From Coniella vitis (lineage: Eukaryota; Ascomycota; Sordariomycetes; Diaporthales; Schizoparmaceae), in contig WUJK01000016.1 in assembly GCA_011317545.1 (NCBI GenBank), positions 1-64,000 on the forward strand: DNA of 64,000 bases, given 5' to 3'. Shown piece by piece: positions 33,000 through 49,235 of the stretch. A program made the position numbers and the translations under genes. The notes below the pieces were generated by a model. That model was not told the DNA's origin. It saw only the letters and a program-made list of their open reading frames with translations, and did not search any database. Position 1 is the first letter of the stretch; each line of letters begins with the position of its first letter.

Positions 33000-35900
33000 T
33001 AATCGAACTTACCTAATAACTCTCTATACTCTAGTAGAATTAGGAGTAATAGAATTATATTATCTATAGGTAGGCCTAATAGCTCGAATAATACTAAGCT
33101 ATAGCCGTTATACCCTTAGCGCTTATTATTTAAAATACCGGTAACGGCTATAAGATAGATAAACCTATTATATATAACGGTAATTAGAAGACGCTTTAAG
33201 GGTTCCTTACCTATTATAAGGCGTACTTCCTATATAATATAGCCTAATTTACTACTAAACCCGATAAAGTTATCCTAGCCGGAATATAACTCGAAAAGGA
33301 TATACTTATCTAGTATAAACCCTTACTTTATAATTATATTAAATACCTAGGTAACCTCGATTAATATAAGATAACTACTAAGAATATATTCGATTTATTC
33401 GTAGGATTCGAATATATCCTTAAGGAAATATTTAGCAATCCTAACGAAGAATAGACTATAGTATAATAATTTATAGAACTTAAGCAGAATAAGTCTGCTT
33501 TAGCCTATATAGTCCGCTTTAAGTAACTCTTAATACGCCTCCCTTAGGAAGATAAGAACCTTATAGAATACTATTATAGAGGATTTAAGGATAAGGTTAA
33601 AGATAAAATCTCTAAGTAGGACTAGCTTAAAGACTTTACGATATTTAGTAATAATATTATCCGTATCGATAACCGTTTCTATAAAAGATATATAGAGAAA
33701 AGTAAGAAAGGAGGAAGCTATATTATATAGAGGAATTATACTAATATAGGACGGCGGATTTAATAGATAATTAACCGTAGCTTTTAGTAATAAGGTACGG
33801 TAACTAGCGGTACGATATACTTAGGCCCTATAGAGCTCGATATAGCTTAAAGGAAACCTATAAGTAAGGAATACTTTAATTATAGTAAGATAGGCTACTT
33901 TATACGAGAATACCGATAACCTAAGAAACCTAGAGAATTTAAGAAAGTCCCCGAAGGACGATAAGTTAATATTATAATATATAAGATTATAAACTCTACT
34001 CCTAGCTAAAACTAGCTTCTAGAATAAATATCGGACGATTCTAATTATAGACTCCTTAACTAGACCTTCTATTATAAGGATAATTATATAATATACCTCT
34101 CGGTAAAGTAAGGCTTAGGATAATTCCCTTAGAAACCTCGTAAGGAACGATAAATTATAGATACCTAAAGGACGCCTCTCCTAACGGATATTTTATAAAG
34201 TAATATTACGGAAATTACGAAATAATAGGAAACGCTTAATATCGGTTAGAGTATTAGTACCTAAACTATTAACGAAGAAATAAGCTTAGAATTAGAAAGC
34301 TCTATAGACGAAGATACTAATAAAGTAGATATATATTACCTTATCTATAGTATTATACTTAGAGAACTATTCCGAATAATATCTTATTAGGACGAAACCC
34401 CCCTAATATAAGAAGACGCGCGAATTAATTATCTCTACGAAAAGCATTATTAGATTATATAGTTTACCTATATTATATATAATTATAGATAATACTTTAA
34501 ATATAAGGTAACTAACGAATAGTTCCCTATACGCGAGATAGGGTATAGTATTATCGCCTACGACGATAATAATAGCGATTATTATAAAGTACTTAGAACT
34601 AAGGGAAATTACGCTAGCATTAGCCTTATATATAATACCCCCTACGAATATACTATACGATAAGTAAAATAGTACTAATATATAATACCCTAGTATATAC
34701 CTTATACGTAAGAAAAAGCGCTCGATTAGTATAGAATACGCGAATAGGAATAAAGGGAAAAGCTCGTAAAGCCTATATATATAGAACCTATATATTATAG
34801 CTTCTATAAGCGCGCCGACTATATAGAATACCTAGCGGATAAAGTATATACCTACTATAACCTTAAGGATAATTAGCCCGGAGTATAAACTCCCTATATA
34901 GAAGAAGAAAATTAAGCACGCTTATAGCGATAGGCTATAATATATATATAATACGGAATATAATAAGCTAAGAACCTAATATAGATAATAGCCCTTAGAG
35001 TATAGTAAGAATAATAGAACCTAAAAGGTAAGGATCGCCTATAAGGGATAATAAGCGATTAAGATTTACGGTAAAGTCCCTCTATATAATAGATAGCTCG
35101 ATATATAAATATTTGAAAATCGTAGTACGAATTAACGGCAAATACTATATAATACTCCTAGATAGCGGAGTATAAGGAAACTTTATATCCCTAAGCGTTA
35201 TTAATAGAGAACGGATACCTTAGAAGAAGAAGATAAAACCCTATAAACTTAGTACTATAAAAGGTATAGAAATCGCTTATAGCTAAGGTATTATCGATAT
35301 AGAATCTAATTAATTACTAGTTATAATCTACGGATATATAATACTAATAAACTTCGATATTACGGATATTATATAATATAAGCTAATCTTAGGTATATTA
35401 TAGTTAAGAAAGGAAAATCCTCGAATCGATTAGATTAATAGCTATATTTTATAGGATAAAGCGGATACTTAAGAAGCGGTTATAATTAAAGGTATAGGAT
35501 CGGATTTAATTATTAAGCGATATCTAGATAATAGGGGCTTAAACGAATTTATATATACCTCTAAATCGAGAAGAGCTAAAGCGATAGCTACCCTAGGATA
35601 CGATAAACCTCGATAGCTTATAGAGAAGGATCTAGCGATAGTTAATATTTAATAGAATAAGGGATACGGTAGATTAGGATACGATATAATAGGATTCTAT
35701 AGATAATAGGATATATTATCGCGATAAGTTCGAGAAGGAACTAAGTATATATAACGATATCTCCTTATAATAGTAATTATATAAGACGAAGATACGTTTA
35801 AAGACCTCTCCGGTATACTAAAAGAGTATCGGAAGTTTATAAAACTATTTTAAGGAAAATTCGATAACGGCTTATTAGAGTATAACCTATACGATTACGA

Positions 35901-38600
35901 GATCCTACTTAAAGAAGGAGAATAATTAAAGTTCTTTCCTATCTACGGATTAGATAAGGATAAACTTAAAGCATTTAGAGAATATATCGACGAAAATCTT
36001 AAGAAAGGCTATATTAAACCTTCCTATTTACTAATAGGATATTTAATCCTATTTATACTAAAGAAAAACGGTAAACTACGATTATACGTTAACTATCGGC
36101 AACTTAATAATATTATAATTAAGAATCGATACCCCCTATCTCTCTTTAAAGAATTTAGAGATAGATTTAGAGGAGCTTAATAGTTTATAGCCCTCGACCT
36201 TAAAGAAGGATATACGTATATTTATATTAAATACGGAGAAGAATAGAAAATAGCGTTTAGGATATACTACGGATATTTCGAATATCTTATTATACTATTC
36301 GGACTTACTAACGCCCCTATATTATTCTAGGAAATAATAAACTTTATCTTACGCGAATACCTCGATTATTTTATAATCGCTTACCTAGACGATATCCTTA
36401 TTTATTTAAAGATATTCGAAGAATATTAGAAATATATTACGATAATCCTATAAATCCTCTAAGATAATAAGATTTTAGTAGAACCTATTAAATATAATTA
36501 GAATATTTAAGAAGTTAACTACCTCGGATATATTATTATACTAGGGTATATACGAATATAGAAAGATAAAGTATAGGTAGTTAGGGATTAGCTTATACCT
36601 TAGAATATTAAGGATATTAGAGCCTTCTTAGGCTATATTAACTTCTACCGATAATTTATTAAGAATTATAGTAGTATTATAGTACTACTTACGGAATTTA
36701 TAAAAAAGGATATTACCTTTAACTAGAACGAATAGGTATAGAAAGCCTTTAATATAATTAAGGATATAGTTATATTAGAATTAATCCTAGTCGAAGCAGA
36801 CTAAGATAAAGTTTTCGAGATCGAGATAGATATATTAGATTATATACTCGGTAGATAACTCGGATAACGAGACGATAAAGGACGACTACGGATAGTTAGT
36901 AACTTTAGTAAGAAACTAAACGGATTAGAACTTAACTATAGAACGCCCGATTAAGAACTTATAGTAATAGTAGAAGCCTTTAGGGAATAGCGATATTACC
37001 TTATCGGTATAAAATAATAAATTCTTATATATACGGATTATAAGAATCTTTAGGTATTTACCTCGATAAAGTAGCTTAATAAACGATAAGTTAGATAATA
37101 CGAATTTCTATTAGAATTCGATTTTAAGATTATCTACCGTAAAGGTAAAGAAAACGAACGAGTAAACGCTCTTAATAGACGGTTAGATTATAAGGATAAT
37201 AATAATAAAGACTAAGATATTATAGTAATCTTTAAGGAAGATTCGGAAGATAACCTTACTATATTATCTATTACTAAAGAACTTAATATAATACTATATA
37301 TCGAAGGAGAAATACCTAACCTCGATAGTATAATAATATTAGAATAAAGTAACTATATTAGAAGTATCTATAGCGTACTAGTATATAGATACTAAGGAAT
37401 TAAAGCAACCTATAAAAGGATCTAACGCTATTAGAATCTACTAAACCTTAAGAAACGAGTTATAGATATCGTTAATAACTACGATATATATAAACGGAAT
37501 AAGATAGAACGATATAAACCTTACGGATTACTATAACCTCTACTAATACTTATAACTATTTAGTTATCTATTAGTCTAGACTTTATTATTAAGCTACCTC
37601 TTTTATAAGAACCCTTAACTAAAGTATAGTATAATAGTATCTTAGTAGTAGTTTATAGATTAAGTAAGTATATATACTTCCTACTATATAAAGAAAGTAG
37701 TACTATAGAAGAACTCGTATATATATTCCTCTATATTATTATCGCTAACTACGGAATACCTTAGGAAATTATATTAGATAGAGATAGAAAATTCGTATCG
37801 AAATTCTAGATCTTACTTACTAAATACCTCGGAACGATATAACGTATATCTACGGTATTTTATCCTTAGATAAACGGATAAATAGAATATACTAACTAGA
37901 TTATAGAATAATATCTATAATACTATATTAATTACGAATAAGATAATTAGGTCGAACTTTTGCTAACTATATAGTTCGTTTATAATAGTATAGATATAAC
38001 GAGTATAGGAAAATTACTATTCTTCCTACTCTATAGATATAACCCTACGGTATACTACGAAATACTACTAGGTAGAAATATAGAAATAGTAGACTAATAC
38101 GCTAGAAGAATTAAGCAATTATACGAAGATATTCGATATATACTTTAGGATATTAAAGAATAAATAACGAAATACGCTAATTAGAAGAGGATTAAAGGAC
38201 TAATCCTATAGAAGGGAGATAAACTCTACCTTAACCGTAAAAATATTAAAACTATTAAACCTAGCGATAAACTCGATTATAAGAAACTTAGACCTTATAA
38301 AATTATACGATAGATTTTACTAGTTAACTATAAACTCGAAGTCCTATATATATATCTATACCCAGTCTTCTATATTTTACTTCTAGAATTAGCACTAATA
38401 GACGTAGAACTTTCGTATAATATAGATATTATCGAACTAGAATAAGTATAATACGAAGTTAAATAGATTCTCGACTTATATAAACGTAGATACGGAAAAT
38501 AATATCTTATTAAATAGAAAGGATACGATAATTCGGAAAATACTTAGGAACTACTAAAGAATATATACCTAGACCTTATTAGGGAATACGAAAAATAAAA
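33000..38600 (+). pseudogene. Element 3 degraded gag-pol
   Basis: Zinc knuckle at 33872-33913 (Cys and His codons to Tyr, spacing intact), protease D-S-G at 35161-35169, RT Y-L-D-D at 36382-36393, RNase H and integrase following, and chromodomain at about 38490-38597. Many in-frame TAG/TAA occur. It has the same organisation as element 1. Confidence 0.9.
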
Positions 38601-38625
38601 AGTTATTATAGCCTTAGAAAGAGAA

Positions 38626-38697
38626 GGTACTATAGGGAATCGAACCCCGGACCTCTTAATAAGAAACTAAGAGCTCTAACTACTAAGCTATAAGACT
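38626..38697 (-). tRNA. tRNA-Arg(UCU)-like relic in element 3
   Basis: 72 nt on the minus strand at the same position relative to pol as in elements 2 and 4. Loop TTTCTTA, stem CTTAG/TTAAG, intact GGTTCGATTCC B box, acceptor AGTCTTA/TAGTACC. The conserved length and the intact B box argue that it was a real tRNA-derived sequence before RIP. Confidence 0.7.
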
Positions 38698-38779
38698 ATT
38701 CGTATCTTTAATTATAATAACTACCTATAGGAATAACTAGACCCCTTATTAAAAGCTACCTATACTCGGATTCCCTAAA

Positions 38780-39440
38780 TCGAACCTAGACTAATTAATT
38801 ATAGCGTTAGGCGCTACTAATATATTCTAATCTATACCTTTAAACGAAGGATCCTATATAAATAAAATAGCCTCCTTAGCAGCTATAGTATAAATAGCCT
38901 CGGTAACCTATTTACGCTCCTCCTCTTCTAAATTAATATTTACTAACTTTATACCCTTCTCCTAAAGAAACCTTTATTATTTCTTTAGACGAGATAATCT
39001 AGCTAAAGTCTTTATTAAACGGGCTTATATATTAATAAGTTCCCTCTAATACTTAAGTAAATACTCCTCTTCCTCTAACTTATAACTATCTAAGCGTATT
39101 AACTTATCGTTAATCTTAAATACTAAGGAAAGAGTTAATATTAGTATAGTAAGAACTATTAAGGAAGACTACTTATACGAGGATATTAGTACTTATAACG
39201 TATTATAAGAACGATTTCGTTTAATATACTATATATAACTTTTTATACTATTAACTATCTTATATACTAACCCCTCCTTTAGGTATAACGAATAAGGTAT
39301 AACTTCGTAACCTTAGGTTTCGATATATATAAAACGATTTAAAGTAGTAATACGCTTCTTAGATAAAGATAAAGACGGATTTATAGTATACGATTTTATA
39401 ATTCTAGAAGATATAACGAATTAGGAAAGTATAATCCGGA
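38780..39440 (-). pseudogene. Element 3 antisense coiled-coil frame
   Basis: The minus-strand frame is helical and charged (A-R-L-S-R-L-K-K; later K-L-V-N-I-N-L-E-E-E-E-R-K) with several TAG/TAA at Gln positions. It has the same place and orientation as in the other elements. The C-terminal half differs from element 2, so the module has diverged between subfamilies. Confidence 0.55.
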
Positions 39441-39515
39441 GTAAGAATATTAAGTAGGATTATTTACAGAAATACTATAAGTCTTTAGGGATAAAGACCG
39501 ATAGAAGGGAGATAA

Positions 39516-39971
39516 TATTATAACCTATAAATATATAGGTTATAGGAATAGGCTAGCGTAATTATATACTAGTAAATCGGAACCTTAACGGACCGATAGG
39601 GATCTCTTATATAAGGAATACGGATAATATAATTAGGGTTAGGGTAAAGCCTATAAAAGATTACTATTACCTATCGGATAGTTAATAGGCAAGTATAGGT
39701 ATTAATAGGCTTAGATAGGCTATATATTAATAAATAGAATAACGGAAGGATATAAGGACGATGGATTTCCTAGCTATTAGATAGTTTTCCTTATAGTCTT
39801 TAGTTATAAATCTAAGTATTATTTTATATAATAGGGTAATCCCTCTTAATTACTTATAATACTTAATATTGCTCGATAACGTACGAAGACTTAAAGGTAA
39901 TACTTCCCTACCTGCTAATATATAACTTATAGGTACTTCTAGAATCCGGGATTTAGGTAAGGATTATTATA
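39516..39971 (+). repeat. Element 3 3' LTR
   Basis: 456 bp, with TTAGGG pair at 39633-39644. Preceded by the purine tract AGAAGGGAGATAA. Confidence 0.92.
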
Positions 39972-39976
39972 TTATC

Positions 39977-41987
39977 CTTAAGGTTATAATAGGTATACGC
40001 TTTATCCGCTAGGTATTCTGCGTAATCGGCGCGCTTATAAAAGCTATAGTATATAGGTTCTATATATACGGGCTTTACGAGCTTTTCTCTTTATTTCTAT
40101 TCGCATATTCTATATTAATCGAGCGCTTTTTCTTACGCGTAAAATATATATTAGGGTATTATATATTAGTATTATTTTATTTATCGTATAGTATATTCGT
40201 AGGGGGTATTATATATAAGGCTAATACTAGTATAGTTTCCCTTTATTCTAAGTACTTTATAATAGCCGCTATTATTATTATCGTAGGCGATAATATTATA
40301 CCCTATCTTATATATAGGGAACTATTCGTTAGTTACCTTATATTTAAAGTATTATCTATAATTATATATAATATAGGTAAACTATACGATTTAGTAATAC
40401 TTTTCGTAGAGGTAATTAATTTATATATCTTCCTATATAAGGGGGTTTTCGTCTTAATAAGATATTATCCTAAATAATTCTTTAAGTATAATACCGTAGA
40501 TAAGGTAATATATATCTCCTTTATCGGTATCTTTATTTATAAAGCTTTCTAGTTCTAAGCTTATTTCTTTATTAATAGTTTAGGTACTAGTATTCTAACC
40601 GATATTAAGCGTTTCTTATTATTCTATAATTTCCGTAATATTACTTTATAAAATATCCGTTAGGAGGGGTATCCTCTAGGTAATTATAATTTATTATTCC
40701 TTATAAGGCTTTTAAGGGAACTATCCTAAGCCTTACTTTACCGAAAGATATATTATATAATTATCCTTATAATAGAAGGTTTAGTTAAGGAGTTTATAAT
40801 CGGAGTTATCCGATATTTACTCTAGAAGCTAGTTTTAGCTAGGAGGGGAATCCGTAGTTTTACATATTATAATATTAACTTATCGTCCTTCGGGGATTTT
40901 CTTAAATTCTCTAGGTTTCTTAGGTTATCGGTATTCTCGTATAAAATAGCCTATCTTATTATAATTAAAGTATTCCTTACTTATAGGTTTCCTTTAAGCT
41001 ATATTAAGCTTTATAGGGCTTAAGTATATTATACCGCTAATTACCGTACCTTATTACTAGAAGCTACGGTTAGTTATCTATTAAATCCGCCGTCCTATAT
41101 TAGCGTAATTCCTTTATATAATATAGCTTCCTCTTTTCTTACTTTTCTCTATATATCTTTTATAAAGACGGTTATCGATACGGATAGCGTTATTATTAAA
41201 TATTATAAAGTCTTTAGGCTAATCCTATTTAGAGATTTTATCTTTAACTTTATCCTTAAGTCCTTTATAGTAATATTCTATAAGGTTCTTATCTTCCTAA
41301 GGGAGGTATATTAAGAGTTACTTAAAGCGAACTATATAAGCTAAAGTAGACTTATTCTGCTTAAGTTCTATAAGTTATTATACTATAGTCCGTTCTTCGT
41401 TAGGATTACTAAATATTTCCTTAAGGATACGTTTAAATCCTACGAATAAATCGAATATATTCTTAGTAATCGTTTTATATTAATCGAGGTTACCTAAGTA
41501 TTTAATATAGTTATAGAGTAAGGGTTTATACTAAATAAATACGTTTTTTTCGAATTATATACCGGCTAAGATAATTTTATCGGGTTTAGTAGTAAATTAT
41601 ACTATATTATATAGGAAGTACGCCTTATAATATATAAGGAATCCTTAAAGCGTTTTCTAATTACCGTTATATATAATAGGTTTATCTATCCTATAACCGT
41701 TACCGGTATTTTAAATAATAAGCGCTAAGGGTATAATAGCCGTAGCTTAATATTATTCGAGTTATTAGGCCTACTTATAGATAATATAATTCTATTACTC
41801 CTAATTCTACCGGAGTATAACGAGTTATTAGGTAAGTTCGATTAATTAGTATATTATATCTTCCTAAATTATAACTTAGCGATATCCTTCTCCTAAGGTA
41901 AATAGGGTAAGAGTTTAAGGAGCTATTATTATACTTAATATTACCTAAGAGGTATATATAGACCGTCCTAAATAAGAGTTATAAAAA
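39977..41987 (-). pseudogene. Element 2 degraded gag, 5' of the nested insert
   Basis: Minus-strand Gag with zinc knuckle at about 40931-40975 and Gag core at about 41130-41520. The leader follows, then the 5' LTR at 41988. It joins the pol part across element 3. Confidence 0.85.
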
Positions 41988-42457
41988 TATAATAATCCTT
42001 ACCTAAATCCCTAATTCTAGAAGTACCTATAAGTTATATATTAGCAGATAGGGAAGTATTACCTTTAAGTCTCTATATATTATCGAGTAATATTAAGTAT
42101 TATAAGTAATTAAGAGGGATTACCCTATTATATAAAATAATATTTAGATTTATAACTAAAGATTATAAGGAAACTATCTAATATTAAGCTATAAACTCCT
42201 ATCCTTATATCCTTCTATTATTTCCTATTTATAATAAGTATAGATCCTTAGATTACCTAGAGCGATAGGAGCGTTAGCTTATTTGGATTATTATCGCTCT
42301 AATTATCTTAGTTATTAAGGTAATCTAACCCTAACCCTAATTATACCGCTCTATATTCTTATATAAGAGATCCCTATCGGTCCGTTAAGGTTCCGATTTG
42401 CTAGTATATAGTTGCGCTAGCCTGTTCCTATAATCTATATAACCGTGGGTTATAATA
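41988..42457 (-). repeat. Element 2 5' LTR
   Basis: 470 bp, CCCTAA pair at 42329-42340. The outer end is GGGTTATAATA with TATAT beyond it. Confidence 0.9.
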
Positions 42458-45020
<2,563 letters not shown>

Positions 45021-45084
45021 TATTCTTATATTCTCTTTGCCGTACCGTCGGCACGAACCGTAGCAAAGCGAAGGTACTCGTAAT

Positions 45085-45250
45085 TTATATACTATAGCTT
45101 AGTATCTATAAAGTCCGGTTAAGCCGTTAATACATATAACTAAAACGGCCCGTAAAATCTATAGCAGTACTAACTAATTGTTAACTATACTATATATTTT
45201 GGCTATAAATTGCAATATTTATATATACTTAACTGTTAGTATTTCTTAGT
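45085..45250 (+). repeat. Dispersed ~165-bp repeat, copy 2
   Basis: Same family as 26266-26432, more RIP-altered. It follows a GC-richer spot with CTTTGCCGTACC and GTAGCAAAG, possible ends of a short inverted repeat. Confidence 0.65.
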
Positions 45251-46239
45251 ACTCCCGTTATACCTTAGCTTTCTAGCTACGGGATTAAGCGTAGTTATAC
45301 GCGAGCGATAGCTTATTATTAGCAGACCGCCTCCTATAAGCTGCCTACTTTTATAGAGCCTATATAGGCGAAATTTATAAATATAGCTAGCTTCGGATAA
45401 CTTATACCTTTAGTATAGGGAGAATATATTTAAATTTAGTTAAATTTAGCTATATTTAAACTACTAAATACCACGCTCCTACTTTATTATAATTAAAGGA
45501 GACTTACTAGTAATTATAAAACTTATTCTAATATATATATAGCGTCTACAGAAATACCACCGTATACGCACCTATTTAATATATACCCGCTAGAATTATT
45601 TCTATAACTATATATACGGCGTTATATCTTTTATTACAACTTATTTATAAAATCAATTACTTACTATCTATAATATAAATAATACCTAGGCGGCTTATAT
45701 AAACGTGCTCTCGTAGAATATATATAAGTATATATATCTTTTCTTTATAAAGCCGTAGGGTAAACCCGACCCGCTATAAGTACGGGAAATATAGGGCTAA
45801 GCCACCTAAGTAATAGCGCTATAATAGATACCGTCGGGGTATAATAGCTTCCGCTTAGTAGGGTTTCTATTACCTAGCGATAGTATATATAATAGCTTAT
45901 ATAGGGTAACGGATAACCATACCTTACGGTATTAGGGTATATACCGCCTAGCCCCGACCTAGCTGCTAGCAGAACTTAGCTCTATACTATAAATATATAA
46001 ACGTAGCTTTACGCCGCCCGATAAAAGGCTACGGCTATAACGGATACGCTCTTTATCTATCGTTAGTAATAGGGAGGATAGCTTACCCCCCGATAGCTAG
46101 GTACCGGTATATTCCCTCTTTCTCTACTTTTTCTCTAGTTATATTCGCGTATACTAGCGAATAACTAATTAAAATAATACTACTACGAATATATAATATA
46201 AGAAATTCGCTTACGCCCCTATTACGATAATTTCCAACG
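45251..46239. other. RIP-degraded DNA, unassigned
   Basis: TpA-rich with dispersed GC codon-like patches. No family is recognised. It may be the 5' part of the degraded gene that follows. Confidence 0.45.
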
Positions 46240-48730
46240 TATCGTAATAACTAACCAAATTAGGTATAATTTATATATATAATATACCCGATTCGCTACT
46301 ACTACCCTACTAAGCTATTAGAGTCCTATACGATATACTTTCGGGCGTACTATACCGCGATATCGAGCTATATATACCCGATCCTCTACCGCCGTTTTAT
46401 AATAGCTCTACTAGCTACGCCGAGATCTATATCCGCTACCTTTCGTTATTATTATCGACCGAGGCTAAGATTAGAATCGTATAAGTTATATAGGGCGATA
46501 AGCTACTATCGAGTAGGGAGGGCGATACTATTCTCTTATCTCGCTAAGTATATAAGGGCGATACCTTACTATACGCCGAGAAATAGGTAGAGAGAGTTAG
46601 TGCTATAAATATAGATATAGATATAAATATAGATATAACCGAACGCTAGTAATAGCTAAGAGTAAGAGTAAATAGTAGATAATAGTTCTCGGCGGCTTAT
46701 TATATACTATTATTATCTCTGCCGCTACTAGTAATACTACTACTATTACTCCTAGGCCTCTTAATAGCAACCTTAACTAGTTCTACTATACCCTATACTA
46801 CCGACTAGGCTAACCTACTTTATAGGCCCTATATATCCTTATCGCTTATAAGGTTTTCTATTTCTAGGTCCTAGTTCTAAAGTCTAGGTTAGAGACGATA
46901 TAATAATAGTAGTAATAATAATAACGATAATAATAATAATAATAATAATAATATAGATATTCTAAAATAATATACCTATACCGCCCTATATAAAGCTCTC
47001 GCTAGCGCCGACCTCCGCCTCGAGCAGCTAGTATACCTTTACTTATATATCCTATCGTACGGCGCGCTATACCCTATAAATCCTAATCCGTATACTAACG
47101 ATAGCTCGAGCGCATACTATACCTTAAACGAGGCTAGCCTTAGTAATAATAGTAGCGGTATAAATTATAATAGTAATAGTAATAATAACGATAATAATAA
47201 TAATATATTATCGGCCCTATTACCCTAGATCGGCCGAGGTTATAGCGGTCCTATAATCCTAAGCTAACGCTATAATATTATTACCGATACTATCTTTCTA
47301 CGCGATTAGCTATACTCTATAATCCTCGTACTATAGTTTATATATTACCCGTATTATAGCGTCGATATACCCCCCGTATAGATCCTATCTTAATAGGAGT
47401 TTGCTTTTATATCGTTAGATAGCGATAATCGTAATAACTACCCCTATAATTATTACTACCGCAGCGTATAGGAACGTATACTAGAGGCTATTTACCGTAT
47501 AAAAGCTATATACTATAGTATTACCGAGACTATAAAGGGCGTTCCGTTATAAGAGCGTTAAGACTAATACTAATAGTATTATAATAGCGAGTAAGACCTC
47601 GCCGCTTTCTATATAGCGGTAAGTTATAGGCGGTTCTAGTAGGATATTACCGAGGGATTAGTCTCGTTACCGGGTACGCTTAAATATATAGCTAAGGATC
47701 TTATATAGCTATTAATAGAGGATAGCGATAGAAGTAGGGATAAATAGGAGGATACGGTAAAGGAGGTCTTACTACTTAAGGCTAAGGAGGGTATTAAGCT
47801 ACCGCTAGTTAGGCGTTTCTTATATTTTAGCAACTATAATAAGTATAATAATAGTAATACTAATAAACTTATTATAAATATAACCCTCGCCTTCCTATAT
47901 ACCCTTACTAAATCTATCTCCGTTACCCTCTACTATTATATACTACTATTAACTAACCTCTTATCTTCCGTCCTAAGCCTCTATTATATAGATACCTACC
48001 CCCTAACGACCCTAAAATATACCCGATTTATAAGCTATATTCGATAACTCGCCCTCGTATCCACCTCCCTTACCTAAATACTTACGCTAGAAATATACCT
48101 CTAGGTACTTATCGAAATATACCTTACTATACTTATTATCTTTACGCCGAGTCTTAGCGCCGATAGGAATACGCTTATAGGGATAGAGTAGAGATTTATA
48201 ATACCGCTTTTAAAGGATACGCGTATTAGGGTACTAGGTAAGGATAATAAGGGCGGTAGGGGTATAGTAGAGTAGTATTATATTCTTAACGGTTATAGAA
48301 GTAGGTATAATCCTAGGATAAAAATAATAGTATTAATAGCGAAATAAGACTTCTAGGCTTTATTTATCTATACCCTTGCTATATACCTTTCCGACCTCGC
48401 TATACTCTAGCGCTGGATAATATACCTAGCTTATAGATTAGAGGATTTCGTTACGCTATACGGAGAGATTATACCTGTAGTATAAGCGTAGCTAGATAGT
48501 TTGGGAGATATAGCGCGTATAGCAGGCGTAGATATAGAAATAGATAGCAGATAAAGGGTAGATAACGGGGAGATAAGGTATACTAATATTTCTATCGCCG
48601 AGGTCGGTATATTCCTCGGTCGTATATACGCGGGTATAGTATATATAGAGAGGGCGTATAGCTAGGCAGAGAGTATACGGAGGTTATAGGTTTAGGCTGC
48701 TAACGAGGTAGGACGAATCGATTAAATATA
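46240..48730 (+). pseudogene. RIP-degraded long gene, Asn-rich with membrane segments
   Basis: One plus-strand frame (first position 46290) stays readable for about 2.4 kb if TAA/TAG are ignored. It has Asn runs from AAT repeats (about 46900-46960 and 47160-47215) and a hydrophobic segment at about 46700-46775 (Leu/Ile-rich). A second hydrophobic region lies at about 47880-48130 with Leu/Tyr-rich helices. Acidic, non-hydrophobic blocks separate these. The stops are largely TAA/TAG at plausible Gln/Trp sites. It does not resemble Gag, Pol or a transposase I know. It may be a duplicated host gene inactivated by RIP, comparable in style to the membrane genes in the islands. Confidence 0.5.
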
Positions 48731-49024
48731 ATAGGCTTTTTATTTAAGGGAAGAAAGGGTGGTTTTTTAAATTATAGTATAGTTTATAGAGCTTATCTAT
48801 TATATTATAGTTACCTTTAATTATACGCTATTTTTACTTAAAATATAGGATAATCTTTAGATATATACGAGTAGATATAAAGCGTGGATAATTATCTAGC
48901 TTAAGTTATTAAGAAGTCTAGGAATATTTATATACCGTTATTAGCCTAGTACTATACGATAGATAGCTAATAATAGACTATTTAGCTTAGTTATTCTGGT
49001 GGATTAATGCTACCTTCTGGATTT

Positions 49025-49235
49025 AGATATATCTCTCTCTCTCTTTCTCTTATTCTCTTTCTCTTATTCTCTTTCTCTTATTCTCTTTCTCTTATTCTCT
49101 TTCTCTTATTCTCTTTCTCTTATTCTCTTTCTCTTATTCTCTTTCTCTTATTCTCTTTCTCTTATTCTCTTTCTCTTATTCTTTTTCTCTTATTCTCTTT
49201 CTCTTATTCTCTTTCCCTTATTCTCTTTCTAGCGT
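49025..49235 (+). repeat. 14-bp minisatellite TCTCTTTCTCTTAT
   Basis: About 14 nearly identical copies, strongly pyrimidine on plus, following CTCTCTCTCT. It was homogenised recently or is RIP-resistant because it lacks CpA on this strand. The 83-codon Ser/Leu/Phe frame over it is an artefact. Confidence 0.9.

Larger units (their letters stand above)
32401..39971 (+). mobile_element. LTR retrotransposon element 3, nested in element 2
   Basis: 7571 bp, plus strand, with 456-bp LTRs (32401-32856, 39516-39971) and perfect duplication TTATC at 32396-32400 and 39972-39976. The 5' LTR keeps an unmutated TGTTATAACC start. The sequence on each side of the insert is contiguous element 2 sequence, so element 3 is younger than element 2. 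It carries the same domain order as element 1, plus the tRNA-like insert. It too is RIP-inactivated, but many CpG sites and some codons mutated in element 1 are kept here (for example the protease Asp-Ser-Gly). Confidence 0.93.
27142..42457 (-). mobile_element. LTR retrotransposon element 2, split by element 3
   Basis: Minus-strand Ty3/Gypsy chromovirus with 470-bp LTRs at 27142-27611 (3') and 41988-42457 (5') and flanking TATAT on both sides (weak evidence in AT-rich DNA). Without the nested insert and its duplication it is 7740 bp. It carries the same gag-pol order, antisense coiled-coil frame and tRNA-like insert as element 3. Element 3 interrupts it between the Gag zinc knuckle and the protease. 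All frames are destroyed by RIP. Confidence 0.9.
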
